A DNA stretch of 64,000 nucleotides. Source: Obelidium mucronatum. Its lineage: Eukaryota; Chytridiomycota; Chytridiomycetes; Chytridiales; Chytriomycetaceae. Under the pieces are notes generated by a model. It made no database searches and was not told where the DNA came from. It saw nothing but the letters and a program-made list of their open reading frames with translations. A program made the position numbers and the translations under genes. Position 1 is the stretch's first letter. Each line of letters starts with the position of its first letter. The stretch covers positions 1 through 64,000 of the forward strand of contig JAIVFH010000156.1 of the NCBI GenBank assembly GCA_025765595.1, in the 5' to 3' direction. Shown here in pieces: positions 26,088 through 38,390 of this stretch.

Positions 26088-29050
26088 TCAAAATGCTGAA
26101 ACAAATTGCCCATGGCCAGTACCCCCACCACCAGCTCCGGATCTTGCTTTCACTTTATCCTCCAAAAACCCAATCTCATCGGGAACTCTCCAACCTCTTT
26201 CTTTGCATCTCTCCACAAGAGCTTCAATCAAATCTATGCATTCTCGACCTCCCTCTCTTTGTAGCAGAAGCACTTCTGGATCTTCAGCGACGCAAACAAA
26301 GAGAGCGACAACACCCATTTCAACTGTCACTCCCATTATCGAGAGCATCGCGTACCCAAACAACAGACTGATGAACACAACCAGAAGCGTGATGTCCCAG
26401 TCCAAATGATGAATAATCTTTGATGTAATGAACGCAATAGAAGCTAGCGTAATAGAACCCAGTAGCGAAGTACTTGTTGTAATTTGCTCGATACAATCAT
26501 CATTAATCAGCATATCGAGTCCTTGAGTCTGAATCAAATTCTAAATAAATAAAAAATTCTTAAGTAAAGCAGGCACTCTGAAGCTGTTGGGAAACACAAC
26601 ACGTTCTTACCCAGGTAGTTTTGGCAGCCTCCAAATACGGTTCATACCTGACTCCAACTCTCACCAGCGAGTACAAATTGAAAAGCTTCAAAACATACTC
26701 CAACCAGCCAAACAAGGCGTTAATAATCGCCTTCACCCAGACACTATTACTATTCTTTGCCTTCTTGTAAAAGTAATGCCCCGTCTTGAGCCCCGCCAAT
26801 AAAAGACTGCTGAAACAAATCGTTCCCAGAGAATAGGTACTCGCGTGAATCGAAGACTGCAGAATCACACTCCGTCTCTTTACCCCTTCGCGTCGTTCCA
26901 GAACGGGGAAGTAATACCAACTGCCCAAACTGCCCGCAACACTGACCCCCAAGATCCCCTTCCACACCTCAAAACTCCAAAAGAATCCCAATACAAGAAG
27001 AACAATCAAGACTGTGAGCAGGTTTGGATCGGCAATGGTGTTTGGTGAATACAGATCCAAATAGGCACATGCAAATAGGAAGCACCATCCTGCATTCCAA
27101 AGAAAAAGTACAGCAGCAAGCAAGAACGCCCCGGGATTTCTTTTTAGATGCCGCACAGTTACAGACAGAAGAATGGATGCAAACTTGATCCGTTTCCAAA
27201 TAAACACGTAAAAGACGCATTTAAAGAGAAAGTAAACCAAAAGGATCACAGCGACGGGAATATTAAGAATAATGAAGTTGATGACCTGAAAGAACAGTTC
27301 AAATTCTTTTTACGCTTCAAATTCGGAGGAAAACTCACCATAAGCACCAGCAAATTGAACAGCGTCCCAAAGATTGAAAATATAATCATTCCCTCCCCAA
27401 AAAGAACCAACACACTCATCCAAACCATCGCCATTCCAACTCCAGCCGCAACAATCACTACAAAAGTCGCCGCCAACTTCACCCCACTCTGCGCAACGCG
27501 GTCCCTGAAACTCGAAAAATAAGCTTGAATCCCACTCGCAATAGAAAAGGGCCCCGCAGAAACAACATCACGACAAAACTGAGTTGCTAATCCTTGAAAC
27601 AAACAGTTTTGCAAGTTGAATCCATTTCCTGCACTCAAATCCCCAATAGTGTGAACCAAACAAGACGATGAAAACGTTTTCCCCAGGTCTCCATGGTTTT
27701 TGAGCAGGTTTGTGATTTGGCCTTCTACCAACGTAAATATCTGGTCTCCAACACCGCCAATTGTTTTCGAGAGCCCCAGTTCAAGACAACGGGAAGCCAC
27801 CCCAAGAGCATTTGTTGTTCCATTCAAAAACGGTGTGAGACATGTATTGATCGCCTGTGTTTGAAGACTCTGGTCGACTTTAGGAAATAACGCATTGAGC
27901 GAAGTCGTCAAGCAGCCTTGCACGGATTTTGAAAGCCCCCCTTGAGGAGCAGATTTATCCATTGCTGGCGAAAGGCACGAAGAAGTGAGGGACGTAATGG
28001 TGGTCGTAGGCACGTTCAACTTTTCCAATGCGGACGTTACACATTGCTGTGTTTGGGCTGGATTCGATTGTACACACTTTGAAAATATCTTGGCCGTGTC
28101 GAGTGTAGTTGAATTTCCTAGAATTGAGGCGATGGCTGAATCTGCACACGCGTTTATTGTGCCTTTTTTGTTGTTATTTAAAGAGTTTGTTAAGACTGTG
28201 GCTTGATTTTCAAAAATAAAAAAAAAAATAAAAAAAAAGAGTCCTTACCTGCAGATGGAGCTTTAGGATCCAAAGAAAGCACAGGATCTACGCACGTTTC
28301 CAAAACATTCTTCCATTGGCTCCCTGTTGCTCCCAAAGCTGCTGAACCGCCAAAGAATGCTTCAAACCCATACTGCAAACACAGCTTCGGTGCAGTGGGT
28401 ACTTTCCCAGCCATAAACATGGAACAAAGCGTGAATGCATTCTGAATTGCTGGTGGCAGTGTTGGAAAGTTTGACGGAATCGAGAGACCTTTTGGGAGAT
28501 TGGGAATGGTAATTTGGGGTGACCTTTTTGTGAGGGCCCCCGAGGACGAGGAAGAGTTTGTAAGACCGGCCAAAGAGTTGATTGAAAAGGAGAGACACTG
28601 GTGTTGATTTACTTTTAGTTCCGTTGACAGAATACACACCAACACAAACCTGACTCCTTGCTGTCGCCAAGTCTCCAGTAACAATGTAGTGAACACAACC
28701 AGAGTAAATATCTGCCCCTGATGTTGCTTTTGGGAGTGACGAATCAAGTGCGTTTCCTGGCTGATGAGGTTGTCAAAGGCAGATCAAACAAGGTAGAGCA
28801 TACAACTCACCACAAGGTCGCAATATGAATTTGGATTCGTAACCAGTCTTGCTCCTCTCGCTCCAAAGAATGCAACAAAGGCCATCAGTGCAGCAAAGGG
28901 AACGATCCAGAACACATCGTTGCATTTGCCTCTGTTTTTAGAGTTTGTCAAAACAGGATAGTTCTTGATTGAAGCATTTGTTGACGCAGCAGAAAGTAGA
29001 GATGTTGAAGAGTCAACGGGGCGTAGCGGGATTGTTTCTTGTTTGGACAT
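26088..29050 (-). CDS. Choline transporter-like protein (SLC44/CTL/PNS1 family)
   Basis: Six exons: 29050-28811, 28760-28650, 28597-28249, 28195-27339, 27285-26611, 26540-26088. All are GT-AG and the frame closes to 894 aa. Family features: N-terminal KNRGKCNDVFWIV into TM1, later TM pairs with FWSFEVWKGILGVSVAG, LGSWYYFPV, LNLYSLVRVG-type helices, and the C-terminal hallmark VCVAEDPEVLLL. The family transports choline or related cations across plasma or organelle membranes. Unusual is the ~390-residue lumenal loop between TM1 and TM2 (about residues 82-470), rich in spaced Cys and Ser/Thr, longer than I expect for the family. The start lies only 20 bp from the stop of NAA30 on the same strand. 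Confidence 0.85.
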
Positions 29051-29069
29051 GCTTTTTTTTATTACTTTT

Positions 29070-29777
29070 TTACTTCAACACCAGCTTCAGTCGGTACGCA
29101 TCGTTTCCGTTCAAGTAGTAACGCGCCATTCTTTTGTCACGTATAAACCCAAGGTTTTCATAGAGAGACTGGGCGCCCTTGTTGGTGATTTCAGTTTCAA
29201 GGACAACCTATGTAAAAAGAGACGAAAGAAGGAACGTGAACGTGAGATTCCCATGATTAAAAAAATATTGCATTGCTAGCAGTGATTCAAGATTGTAATA
29301 AACCTCATCGGCATCCTCTTCAATCATTGCCTTAATGGCTCTTTGGATCAGACTGCTTCCAATCCCCCGCTTTCGATAGTCCTTTTTAACGGCAAGCATC
29401 GCCAGATATCCTCGTCTACGGTTGCTTCGATGCAGATCTAGCTTGCATACGATAACTCCAACGCACACATTGTCTATCATAGCCTTGCATCAAAACACAT
29501 GAGCAACACGCAAAAAAACGTAATAGCGACAGCAAGCCATATCGAAAACACACACCAGGAAAGACAGCTGCGGCCATTCAACAAGAAAATATCGATACGT
29601 GTAGATTGTGTATGGTTCTGAGAGGTCGGTTTCAATCAAGTTCATAATCTTGAAGAGATGGTCCTCGCTCGAATATTGGATGATTTCCAGGTCATGATTT
29701 GAATTCAAGTCTGCACTTGACGAGGGTTGAGGTTCGTTCAGAGACATGGTTTCGATAGGCACTTGGATGTCAGTCAT
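29070..29777 (-). CDS. NAA30: N-alpha-acetyltransferase 30, NatC catalytic subunit
   Basis: Three exons: 29777-29556, 29483-29304, 29207-29070 (179 aa, frame closes). Near-complete match to the NAA30/Mak3 pattern: [14 protein letters not shown], then [33 protein letters not shown] (acetyl-CoA-binding R/QxxGxG/A loop), [21 protein letters not shown], and a terminal [14 protein letters not shown]. It acetylates N-termini such as Met-Leu or Met-Ile on nascent proteins at the ribosome together with NAA35 and NAA38. The short acidic N-terminus is variable in the family. It shares a ~175-bp divergent promoter with the secreted-protein gene at 29953. Confidence 0.93.
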
Positions 29778-29952
29778 TTTGACAACAAAAATCGCTATTC
29801 AATCTAATATTCTAGACCTTTTGATTATTGTGTCATTTGGTTTGGGGTTATAGGTTTTCGTTTCCGTTGCTATTTCTTTGAACAAGGGGGTCCATAAACC
29901 CACACCATGGATAAAATGGGAGCAGTCGGAATAATCGACGCCATAAAAAAAA

Positions 29953-30468
29953 ATGGCGGTCAAATTCATCGCTACATTTCTGAGCATTCTGGTCAGCTAT
30001 ACTCTCGCGTAAGCTTTCATCAAAATTCTAGTTTTGGCTCCATAAAGAGTTAAAAAACTTGAAATACCCATACCCAGCACACGGTCCACCAAATGCCCAG
30101 ATGCTTACACTTGTACATCGCTGAATCCATCCCAGAATCCTGCCGTCGACTGGACAAAGTTTTGTCAACAAACGCAAAATGGATTAGACTTTTGTCAACT
30201 TGGAATCAACAATTGCGGATGTGTCCTTCATTCGGTCATTAAACAATCTTCAAAGGCTCCTGCTACCAAGTCAAAAACTACAAAAACTACTACTAAACCT
30301 GCCACTTCGACGAAGAAGACTACGAAGAAAACTACAAAGACGACTACCAAAAAGAAGTCTTCATCATCTACGAAAACGCATCATAGTACGCCTACAAAAA
30401 CCGGTAATTCCACAACGGACTCAGTCTCCGGCCTTCAATCTGCTACCGCCACCACGACATTACCTTAA
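29953..30468 (+). CDS. Small secreted Cys-rich protein with Lys/Thr tail
   Basis: Two exons, 29953-30008 and 30078-30468, joined by GTAAGC...CCCAG and closing to 148 aa. Exon 1 encodes a signal peptide (MAVKFIATFLSILVSYTLA) almost exactly. The mature part has a ~50-residue domain with six Cys (CPDAYTC, FCQQ, FCQ, NCGC), then a ~90-residue Thr/Lys/Ser tail with TKTTKTTTK-type repeats likely to be O-glycosylated and strongly basic. This resembles fungal secreted cell-wall-binding or effector-like proteins, but I recognise no family. Confidence 0.7.
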
Positions 30469-30540
30469 AAGATTTTGTGTACATTGCATCTGATTAACAT
30501 GTATCATAATAAATAGTTTAAGAGACAATTGATTATTGAA

Positions 30541-31920
30541 ATGCAAGTTATGGCAGGAGCTGGGACAGCTCTATTGTCTACACTTGGAGGAGTATTCTAC
30601 TTCCAACCGCACCGAGTTATATCGATTCTGGTGAAGCAGTTCCCTCGAGTCATTTGGTGCCTATCGTCTAGCGTGGATAGTGTGAGAGACAGGGAAGGAA
30701 CCACTCCACCCATCCGCTCCAGGGCAGCCACTCCAACCCCTCCTGCCTCATCTTCTGCTGGCCAACCATCAGCATCAGATAACAGCGACAACTCAGGGGT
30801 CTCTGCCGGATCATCGCTAGCCTGGAAAGAAGTGCAGACAATCTACTCCTCGACTAGTAAAACACTCAAAGAAACTCTGAACTCAACAATCCATACCGTC
30901 GGGACGCTCTCACGCTCGATTACTGCTCGGGTGTCGTCAAATTACGTTAGTGGAGGCGCTCAGAGGGCCACTGCTGTTTCTACACATGATGACACTGTTG
31001 ATTTGGATGCATTGGAGGGAGGGACTCTGGGCGAAGCTGAGGAAGATCGTATATTGCCCATTCCCGGGGTGTCTGAAAAAGTTGCATCTCTTACAATCGA
31101 TGACGCTCCTTCAGAGGTGAATTTAGAGTTATCCTTAGTAATGGTATTGAGGCTGAACCGTAACTGCACAGCACACTGCCGAAATCCTCGATATCCTGAA
31201 ACAACACAATGCAAAAGCTACATTCTTTATTATTGGTGACTATGTCGATAAGCTGGCTAATGGCCATGAGATTCTGGCGAGGATGGTTGCAGAAGGCCAC
31301 GAACTTGCAAATCACACAATGTTTGACCGACCCACGATAGGCCTCACTCCCGAAGTATTTGAACTAGAACTTGTTCAAGTTGACTCAATCCTCGCCCAAC
31401 ACCAACCTAACCCATCTGTCAAGTGGTTCCGTCCAGGCAGTGGCGTATTCAGCCAAGAAATGGTCACACTTGCGGAAAGCTATGGTTACAAAACAATTCT
31501 TGGATGTCGATTTCCTGTTGACACTACGTCTCGGGATCCCAGGCTGAATTCTTGGCATGTCTCTTCTGGGATTCATCCAGGCGCGATTGTGGTACTGCAT
31601 GATTATCGAGAGTGGATAAAAGAGACCCTCCGGATTCTGTTGCCAAATTTAATACAGGAAAAGGGGTATCGGGTTGTTACAGCTGGCGAGCTGTATCGTT
31701 TGGCGTGTGATGGCGAGGTGGGTTTCTATTCTTTGTCATTTTGGTGCTTACTGACTACTGAGTGAATTAGATGGCGGCAGATGAAGCTTGCCATCATTCC
31801 TTCATCGGCCCTACAGAATCGCTGGATGAATCTGAAGTTTTAGTGGAGAGTGGCGCAGTATCAGGAGTAGGGTCTATAAGCATGGCTTCAGCAGGTGTAG
31901 AGGGGAATCCATGGAGCTAG
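30541..31920 (+). CDS. Polysaccharide (chitin-type) deacetylase, membrane-anchored
   Basis: Exons 30541-31116, 31172-31717 and 31771-31920, in frame, 423 aa. An N-terminal hydrophobic segment (AGTALLSTLGGVFYF) and a Ser/Pro linker precede a NodB-fold domain: motif 1 TIDDAPSE, ATFFIIGDYV, the metal-binding HELANHTM, WFRPGSGVFS, and VVLHDYREW near the end. The carbohydrate-esterase family 4 uses Asp and two His for zinc and removes N-acetyl groups from chitin-like polymers. It is probably a type II membrane protein acting outside the cell or in the secretory path. Convergent with the 7TM gene. Confidence 0.85.
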
Positions 31921-32028
31921 GATCATATCGCTTTATCATTGCATTTGCCAAGTTATTGTCAGGGAATAAACAAGTTGCACCGTAAGATAAAAATACAGTT
32001 GAATATGATAAATTCAGTTTATTCAGAG

Positions 32029-33162
32029 TTATCTGTTTTGAGAGCTTCGTTCGGATCTCCTGTCCATCTCGATAATCACGGATGCTTGCGCTTTCGAGCT
32101 CCTTTCGGACCGTTTTTCCTTTTCCCCATCATTGAGAATTGATTGTTCGGCAGAACTGTCGCCTTCCTGAATGGTGCTAAAAGGCACAGTATACATCCCA
32201 ATAGCTCCTCCTTGATCAATACTTTTCCTTCCAGAGGGGAGGATCATTGATTTGGACTTTTCAAAGAACATCTTACGTTTCTTTTTCTTCTCTCCACTTT
32301 TCCCTCCAGATGTATTCTTGGCCTCCAACCTTTTTGCTCTCCGATACAATGCAATTTTCATGGCAATAGCAACACAGAATATACCATTCATAAACATGTA
32401 AGTGATTCCATACGCGAGATTATAGTACTTGTGATTTGCCCCAAGTATACTTGCGACAATCAACGATATTAACGCAAAACACCCCATCAACAGCTGCCCA
32501 ATACCATATTTAGCCAGGATGGGAAACTCACTTTGTTCAGTAACATGCTCGTCTTGCTTCTTCAAGACTTTCAGAAAAACACTGAGGAATATCGCATCTA
32601 ACGCGAATATAAAGAAAGCCACAAGCACACTCGATAGAATTACTGCAATCGCGAGAGGTCTGCTCGTGTCGTTACGCGTCCACTGTATTATTTTTGGCAC
32701 CTGCTGAATGAATATCAGGGCTCCCAAAACATTCATCATCCACCGCATAAATCGGATGTAGCTTGACGACAAATATGCTTTCCAGATCGATTCAGATCGC
32801 ACCCAGATGAATACAACAAAGCAAAGCTCTGCGACAGAGATACTCATGACCTGAACGATGCTTTCAATCGTATGTATTTCTGGGTTCGGTTCTTGGAGCT
32901 TCAAGTAAAAGAATAAGTGCGACATGATCATGGCGAAGCATCCTACTCCAATACATGTAGCAGTTTTTTTAGCCCCTCGGGTCCACCGATTGATAAATTC
33001 AGGAAATGATCGCGTTTGACTTGCTTCCAGACTACTTGAATCAAGTTCAAGGACAAGAAATCCAAAAAATTGAAGAAATGAGACAATAATCATCACAAGC
33101 AAGAATGTGCTAGCTGGGTCTGGCTCGGGGGCGTGCACTTTTTGACCCGTGACAACTACCAT
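32029..33162 (-). CDS. Seven-transmembrane protein, GPCR-like topology
   Basis: 377-aa intronless ORF. Seven hydrophobic segments can be counted, starting with TFLLVMIIVSFLQFFGFLVL and ending with YMFMNGIFCVAIAMKIAL. A basic Ser-rich cytoplasmic tail follows (GEKKKKRKMFFEKSKS...SERSSKAQ...SERSS). The layout suggests an extracellular N-terminus and a phosphorylatable tail, as in receptors, but I see no diagnostic motif of a known GPCR class. Signalling receptor is a plausible role, not shown. Confidence 0.7.
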   Translation of the reverse strand: MVVVTGQKVHAPEPDPASTFLLVMIIVSFLQFFGFLVLELDSSSLEASQTRSFPEFINRWTRGAKKTATCIGVGCFAMIMSHLFFYLKLQEPNPEIHTIESIVQVMSISVAELCFVVFIWVRSESIWKAYLSSSYIRFMRWMMNVLGALIFIQQVPKIIQWTRNDTSRPLAIAVILSSVLVAFFIFALDAIFLSVFLKVLKKQDEHVTEQSEFPILAKYGIGQLLMGCFALISLIVASILGANHKYYNLAYGITYMFMNGIFCVAIAMKIALYRRAKRLEAKNTSGGKSGEKKKKRKMFFEKSKSMILPSGRKSIDQGGAIGMYTVPFSTIQEGDSSAEQSILNDGEKEKRSERSSKAQASVIIEMDRRSERSSQNR

Positions 33163-33304
33163 TTTCTAGTGATTTTCTGTCAATCCCAATAATACCCTTT
33201 CCATCGAGATAAATTTTCTGTTTGACTCATAATGTGCTAAGAATGAGTAGCCAACACGTTTCTCGCAGTTGGTGAATGGCGCGCAAAATGTAAGGTGTTT
33301 ATTT

Positions 33305-35752
33305 TTATTTCTTGTCCAGCTGCTGTTGTTTTACCAGAAGTACTTCCTTCCTGCATCGTGGACATTTCCACCTTCCATCTTTCATCAAGCCTTTCACAGT
33401 ATGATGCTGAGATTTAGGGATTGTTTCTGGATCAACATATCCCACGCACTCTACATGAAGCCAAATATTACAAAAGTCGCACGCGACTGTGTTCCAATAG
33501 TCCGATTCAGGCAAATCACAGATGCAATAAATAACATCGTCTTCTGGGTCCATGGCACGTTTCATCACCTCAGGTGGCAGTTTCGTCAGTACTTTCTGCG
33601 TGACAATAGGCTCAGGAGCGGGTGGTTCAGGTTTGACCTTCTTCTTTTTAACCGGCATGAGGACTTTCTTAATCACTTTTCGGAATTGCTTTGGAGCGCG
33701 GCGAGCACGGAATTCGCGCCCATTCACGATTCGCGGCAGGTCTTCGACTTCATCCGGAATTTCCTCTTCCACTTCCACTTCCATTTCAATCATTTCTACT
33801 TCGTCACCACCAGCTTTTGCCATTCGCGACCGCAAAAGTTGCTCAAGTTCTTCTGCCTTCATCGAAAGCCGGGTTAAGGAAGAAGGATGTGAGGATGCCT
33901 CTTGTTCTTGTGATACAGATGCACGTGACCCTGATGGAATAGCAGCAGGCCGACGTCCACCAGTTTTGCCCTCCGTTCTGAACTTGTCCTTTTCCTCCTT
34001 CACTCTCCTCTCTTCCCGCCTTGCCAGCTCTGCTTCCTTTTCCTCTTCCAAAACTCTATCCCAATCCACATCCTGCATACCTCCAATGACAATCACATTG
34101 TTGGTCAGACAATCCATAAGTCCATTTCCACCACGCGGTCTTCCCCTCTTTTTCTTTTGCCCATCGCGGCCTCCAAACCTGACTCCCCGACGCGCTTGTC
34201 GAGATACAAGACGTAGTGTTGTCATGTCTTCGATCCTTGGATGATTAGGAAGCCCGAATATGACTGCTTGGAGAAATGGATCCGTGAATCCAAACTGATG
34301 TGGACCTGAAACTCGCGTTTTTGAGTTCTGTTTTGGCCAGCTGAGAAAAAAGAAGCTACAGCGGCGAAAAATTATTTACCTTCCCCAAGACAGTCATGCA
34401 AACTTCTGTCCATGGGCTAGTGGGAGATGGGCCCGTGAATTCAGGGAGATCTGGTTCATCATCTGCTACAACTTTGAAAAGAGGTCCATCCTCTCCTTCT
34501 TCTATGGTCATCGTCCAATCGTATCCATATTGACTTTTGGTTGCTTTGAATCCGACAGGATACTGATGTCGGTAACGGCACTGAATATAAAGCTGCTTTT
34601 GAACAACAACTCAACAATATACGTTTTGTAAACCCCTTACATGCCGTTGGCTCCAATAATCTTCACGCTTCTTCTTATCAGAAACTATTTCTCCGATACT
34701 CCAAATGGTCAATTTCGTGTATCCAAGAGTGAAAGGCGTATTGACTTGAATCACATCATTGTTGAGTCCACCTGCCAAATCAACTCCAGCACCAAGTTTT
34801 CTTTTCCGGATTTTGGACATGCCGATCATGCCAGCTTGATCAAAAATATCATCATCGTCATTTTCGCTGTCACTGGGATCGCTGAAAGCTTGAGTGTCCA
34901 CAAGTTGTTCCGGATCATTCCCAAGTTCTGAAGACCTTCCGCCTCGGATCTAACCATTTTCAAGATATCAATTAAGGGAGCCCGCATAATGAAAGAGTGA
35001 AGACGAAAAATATTCATCAAACCAGTTCAGGTCCCTCGCCTTGCAGCCGTTTGCTTCTTTTCAATTCCATCATTTTTTGGTATCGATCCACTGCATCTTC
35101 ATCCTCATCCTCATCATCAACAGGTCTCCTCTTCTTTTTGTGGCTTTTCTTCGGCTTTGGAGTCAAATCTTCAACGGATGATCCCGTTAAACTGAAGGAG
35201 GATTCCTTCAAGACACCCAAACTGAGAAGAACTGCTCGGTTCTGTGCAACACGCGCTTCGCGCTCTAATTCATATGAAGAGACTTCATTGTCGGCGATTC
35301 TATGTTTTTATATCAAAAAAACACGCCTTCAAACTCAGAAAAACACGTACATTGGTTTCCATAAAATTGGAGGTCGATGTTTAGATTTCACCGTGGCTGA
35401 AGTTGTGCTGTTGCTATCGTTTGAAAGAAAAGATGTCGAGCTGCTGGCTCGTGGGAGGGAGGTTCTGTGTGGTCACCAAGTAGCCATATTCAGTTCCACA
35501 GTATTTAAGACTGGAAAAAAAAAATTCATACAAGTGAGCTGGTGTTGCTTTTCCAGATACGGATGAAGTTTCAGCCAAAGTCTCGTATTTTGTTGCAGTG
35601 ATGTCAGTTGAGGGGTTCCCCTCGGCCTCCATCTCCTCGTCATCACTCCAGTTAATTACTTCATCTTGTTCCACTTCTTCAATTTCCTCGCGATCGTTAG
35701 TTTGCTCTTCTACTGTAAGGTCCGATTGTTGAGGCGGGTTGTTATCGGCCAT
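33305..35752 (-). CDS. FYRN/FYRC and PHD-finger chromatin protein, 6 exons
   Basis: Exons 35752-35532, 35464-35351, 35299-35023, 34949-34641, 34580-34380, 34327-33305; all GT-AG, closing to 714 aa. Order: acidic N-terminus, Ser/Thr linker, a charged helix (ELEREARVAQNRAVLLSLG), a basic stretch, an acidic patch, FYRN (KLTIWSIGEIV...YPVGFKAT), FYRC (GPLFKVV...TGPSPTSPWTEVC...FGFTDPFLQAVIFGLP), a basic linker with an AT-hook-like RGRPRGG, and a C-terminal PHD finger (CICD...CDFCNIWLHVECVG...WKCPRC). FYR domains occur in trithorax-type histone methyltransferases and TBRG1; PHD fingers read histone H3 tails. No SET domain is present. Confidence 0.85.
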
Positions 35753-36074
35753 CTGTCTGAATCCTCAATCACGCTCTGTTCAAGCTCTGTTCGTCGGCAA
35801 ATTTAAAATCCAAACAACAAAAAAAAACACTCAGAAAGAATAGAAACCGGCAGTGATTCACAGAAATCAAAATCTTTGAAGAAGGATTCTATTAGGATCT
35901 GATTTTATTGTGATTTTATTGGGGGAAAAAACGAAAACTTAATGAAAACAAAATGCCTTCAAAAGTCACAATTATGGATAGTGTCAATGCGCCATTAAAA
36001 GCGTGGTGTTTTGAAATCATTCATTTAATTCTCTCTGATTATTCCCTCTTTTTTCTCATAAGTGACCACGAAAA
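35753..36074. other. Divergent promoter region
   Basis: AT-rich spacer between the FYR-PHD gene (minus) and the first GMC gene (plus), with an A9 run near 35819 and no recognised element. Confidence 0.4.
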
Positions 36075-38332
36075 ATGCCAATCAACTTAGAGCCATCAGT
36101 CCTCTACGAAAAGGGGCGAGAAAAGATGCAACCAAAACTTGACCAATGGCTTGAAGCCGTGAAAGACGTGAAAGCAAACCAGGCCGTGACTGAGGTGCAA
36201 GCGAGAGAAGGTTGATGATCTTGTTATGGTCTTCTAGCCTCACTCAATCTGACCCCACAGTTTGGAACACATGGAAAGCATACTGGGCGTCTTTAAAGAA
36301 CGGAAACGCAGAGTCTGAAGTGATTGGCTTTGCTTTGAAAACCGCTATTAGGCGTTACGTGAAAGACAACAAAGTCTTTTTCACATCACTGCTACTTATT
36401 TCTGTATCAATTCCTCTCGGTTTATATTATCTGAAGCGGAAACTGAAGAAGAAGGGGCGATTGCGAAGAACCACATCTCAGATGCAGCATCGGTCTCAGT
36501 TTGATTACATTATTGTCGGTGCCGGTCCCTCGGGCTGCGTACTTGCAAATCGCCTCACAGAAGATCCCACAGTGTCAGTCTTGCTGGTGGAGGCTGGCTC
36601 AATCGACAACAACACTCTCCACCGGTCGATTCCAGCTTTTATGGAACCCCTTGCCTCATGGTTCGATACTTTTTGGAAACGAAAGCCTAGTTTCCAGTGG
36701 GATTACAAAGCCGTCCCTGCTCCTTTCACCAACAACCGCACAATAGGCCTCAACCCACAAAACCAGTCCGCACCCAACACCAAAATCATTCACGTCCGTG
36801 GAAACAAAAACGACTTTAATTCATGGGAATCGGTCCACGGTTGCACAGGCTGGAATTTTCAACGGATTCTCCCATATTTCAAGAAATCCGAAGCCAATCA
36901 CATTCCCCCAAAAGTATTAGACCGCGGGTTCCATTCAATCAGTGGCGTGATTGGAATCACTGTTGCAAGGCCCCACAAAACTTCAATCAGCCATGCGTTT
37001 TTGCAAGCGTGCCAGTTTATGGGCGTTGGCTACGCGAAATCGAATTACACGGCAACAGCAACAGAATTTCTAAACGGATCGGCTAATTTAGATTACAATG
37101 GATCAAACCAGTTTGGTTCCTCCTTTGTTCAATTGCGAATGCGAAACGGGCGGCCTAGCACTTGCGCGGCCCGAGCTTATATCGACGATTTGATTGACCC
37201 ATTCAGCGATCTTCATAGATCTAATTTGACAGTTCTTATGGGTCACGTTGCTTCCAGAGTTTCTTGTAGTGGAAATTCGAAGGGACATGGATCTGTCACA
37301 ATAGATGGGGTTACACTTGTTCGCTCAGAAGATTCAAATACTTGTAGGCCGCTTGAATTATTTGTTCAAGCAACTCGAGAAGTGATTTTATGCTGCGGTG
37401 CAATTGGCACACCATCCCTTCTACTGAATTCTGGAATTGGCCCTACCAAGCATATTCAAGAAATGGGGATAGATGTTGTCGCAGACATCCCAGCTGTGGG
37501 CAAAAATCTACAAAGCCACATTTTGGTTCCGGCATTCCAATTTGAAGACATTGGAAAGCCCACACTTTTGCAAGCACTGGCCTCCAGCATCTTTAACAAG
37601 TCTCGCGAAATTGAAGCAACGGCGTTCTTGAACTCTCCAAATGAAGATTCGGCTTCTGATTCCCGTCCAAACATTCAACTCCTTTTTACCTCGTCAACTA
37701 GCTGCACCTTCCCAAACAAGAATGAACCAACTCTACCAGACTCATCTCCTCAGACAATTCAAACTCTTCAAATATCACCAATTTTGCTTCACCCGAAATC
37801 TCGAGGGTGTATTCAATTGACGCCATCATCTCCAACAACGGCATCCAATTCCATAAAACCCGTAGAAGTCCACGCTAACCATCTAGCCGACGATCAAGAC
37901 GTAGAAACCCTCATCTCGGCGCTTCAAACTTCCCGCAATATCTTTTCGGAAATGCAGAAATTAGCACCCGACAGAATCGGCGCCGAAATAGTCAACCATG
38001 AACCTCTGCTACAAATTCAAAGCTACGTTGCCTCAGGTTCAACCAGCACGCAACAACTAGTCAACCAAAAAGAATATTTGAAACAATTCGTCATGGAGAA
38101 TTCTGTTTCAACTGGAGACTTTGCTGGAACCTGTCGAATGGGTCCTTCTTCAGAAACAAGAGATACGGTGGTTTCGCATTTGGATTTAAAAGTTCACGGG
38201 TTCTCGAATTTGCGAATCGCGGATTCCAGTATTATGCCAGAGATTGTGAGCGGTAACGTGACAGCGTCCGTCATCATGATTGGAGAAGTCTGCTCTGACA
38301 TGATTAAGCAAGAAGGGACCTTTTCATTATGA
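36075..38332 (+). CDS. GMC oxidoreductase-like protein, probably catalytically dead
   Basis: Exon 36075-36210 joins 36261-38332 (735 aa). An N-terminal helix and a membrane segment (FFTSLLLISVSIPLGLYYL) precede the GMC fold: dinucleotide-binding FDYIIVGAGPSGCVLANRL near residue 121, and a C-terminal DLKVHGFSNLRIADSSIMPEIVSGN. Two essentials are missing. The signature GKxxGGSSxIN is absent: the sequence passes from NQSAPNTKII straight to HVRGNKNDF. The catalytic His of the [10 protein letters not shown] context is Asp here (TGDFAGTCRMG). Family members oxidise alcohols such as choline or glucose with FAD. This one may bind nucleotide but should not catalyse. An apparently intact paralogue lies convergently downstream. 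Confidence 0.85.
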
Positions 38333-38390
38333 GCTTCCAAGGAAAAGAAAATACAACTGAAAAATAGATATTAAAAAAAAGCTGAACTAT

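Noticed and set aside
26203..26409. Plus-strand Ser/Thr-rich ORFs over the last SLC44 exon
   Set aside because: Antisense to the conserved CTL C-terminus, which is strongly supported.
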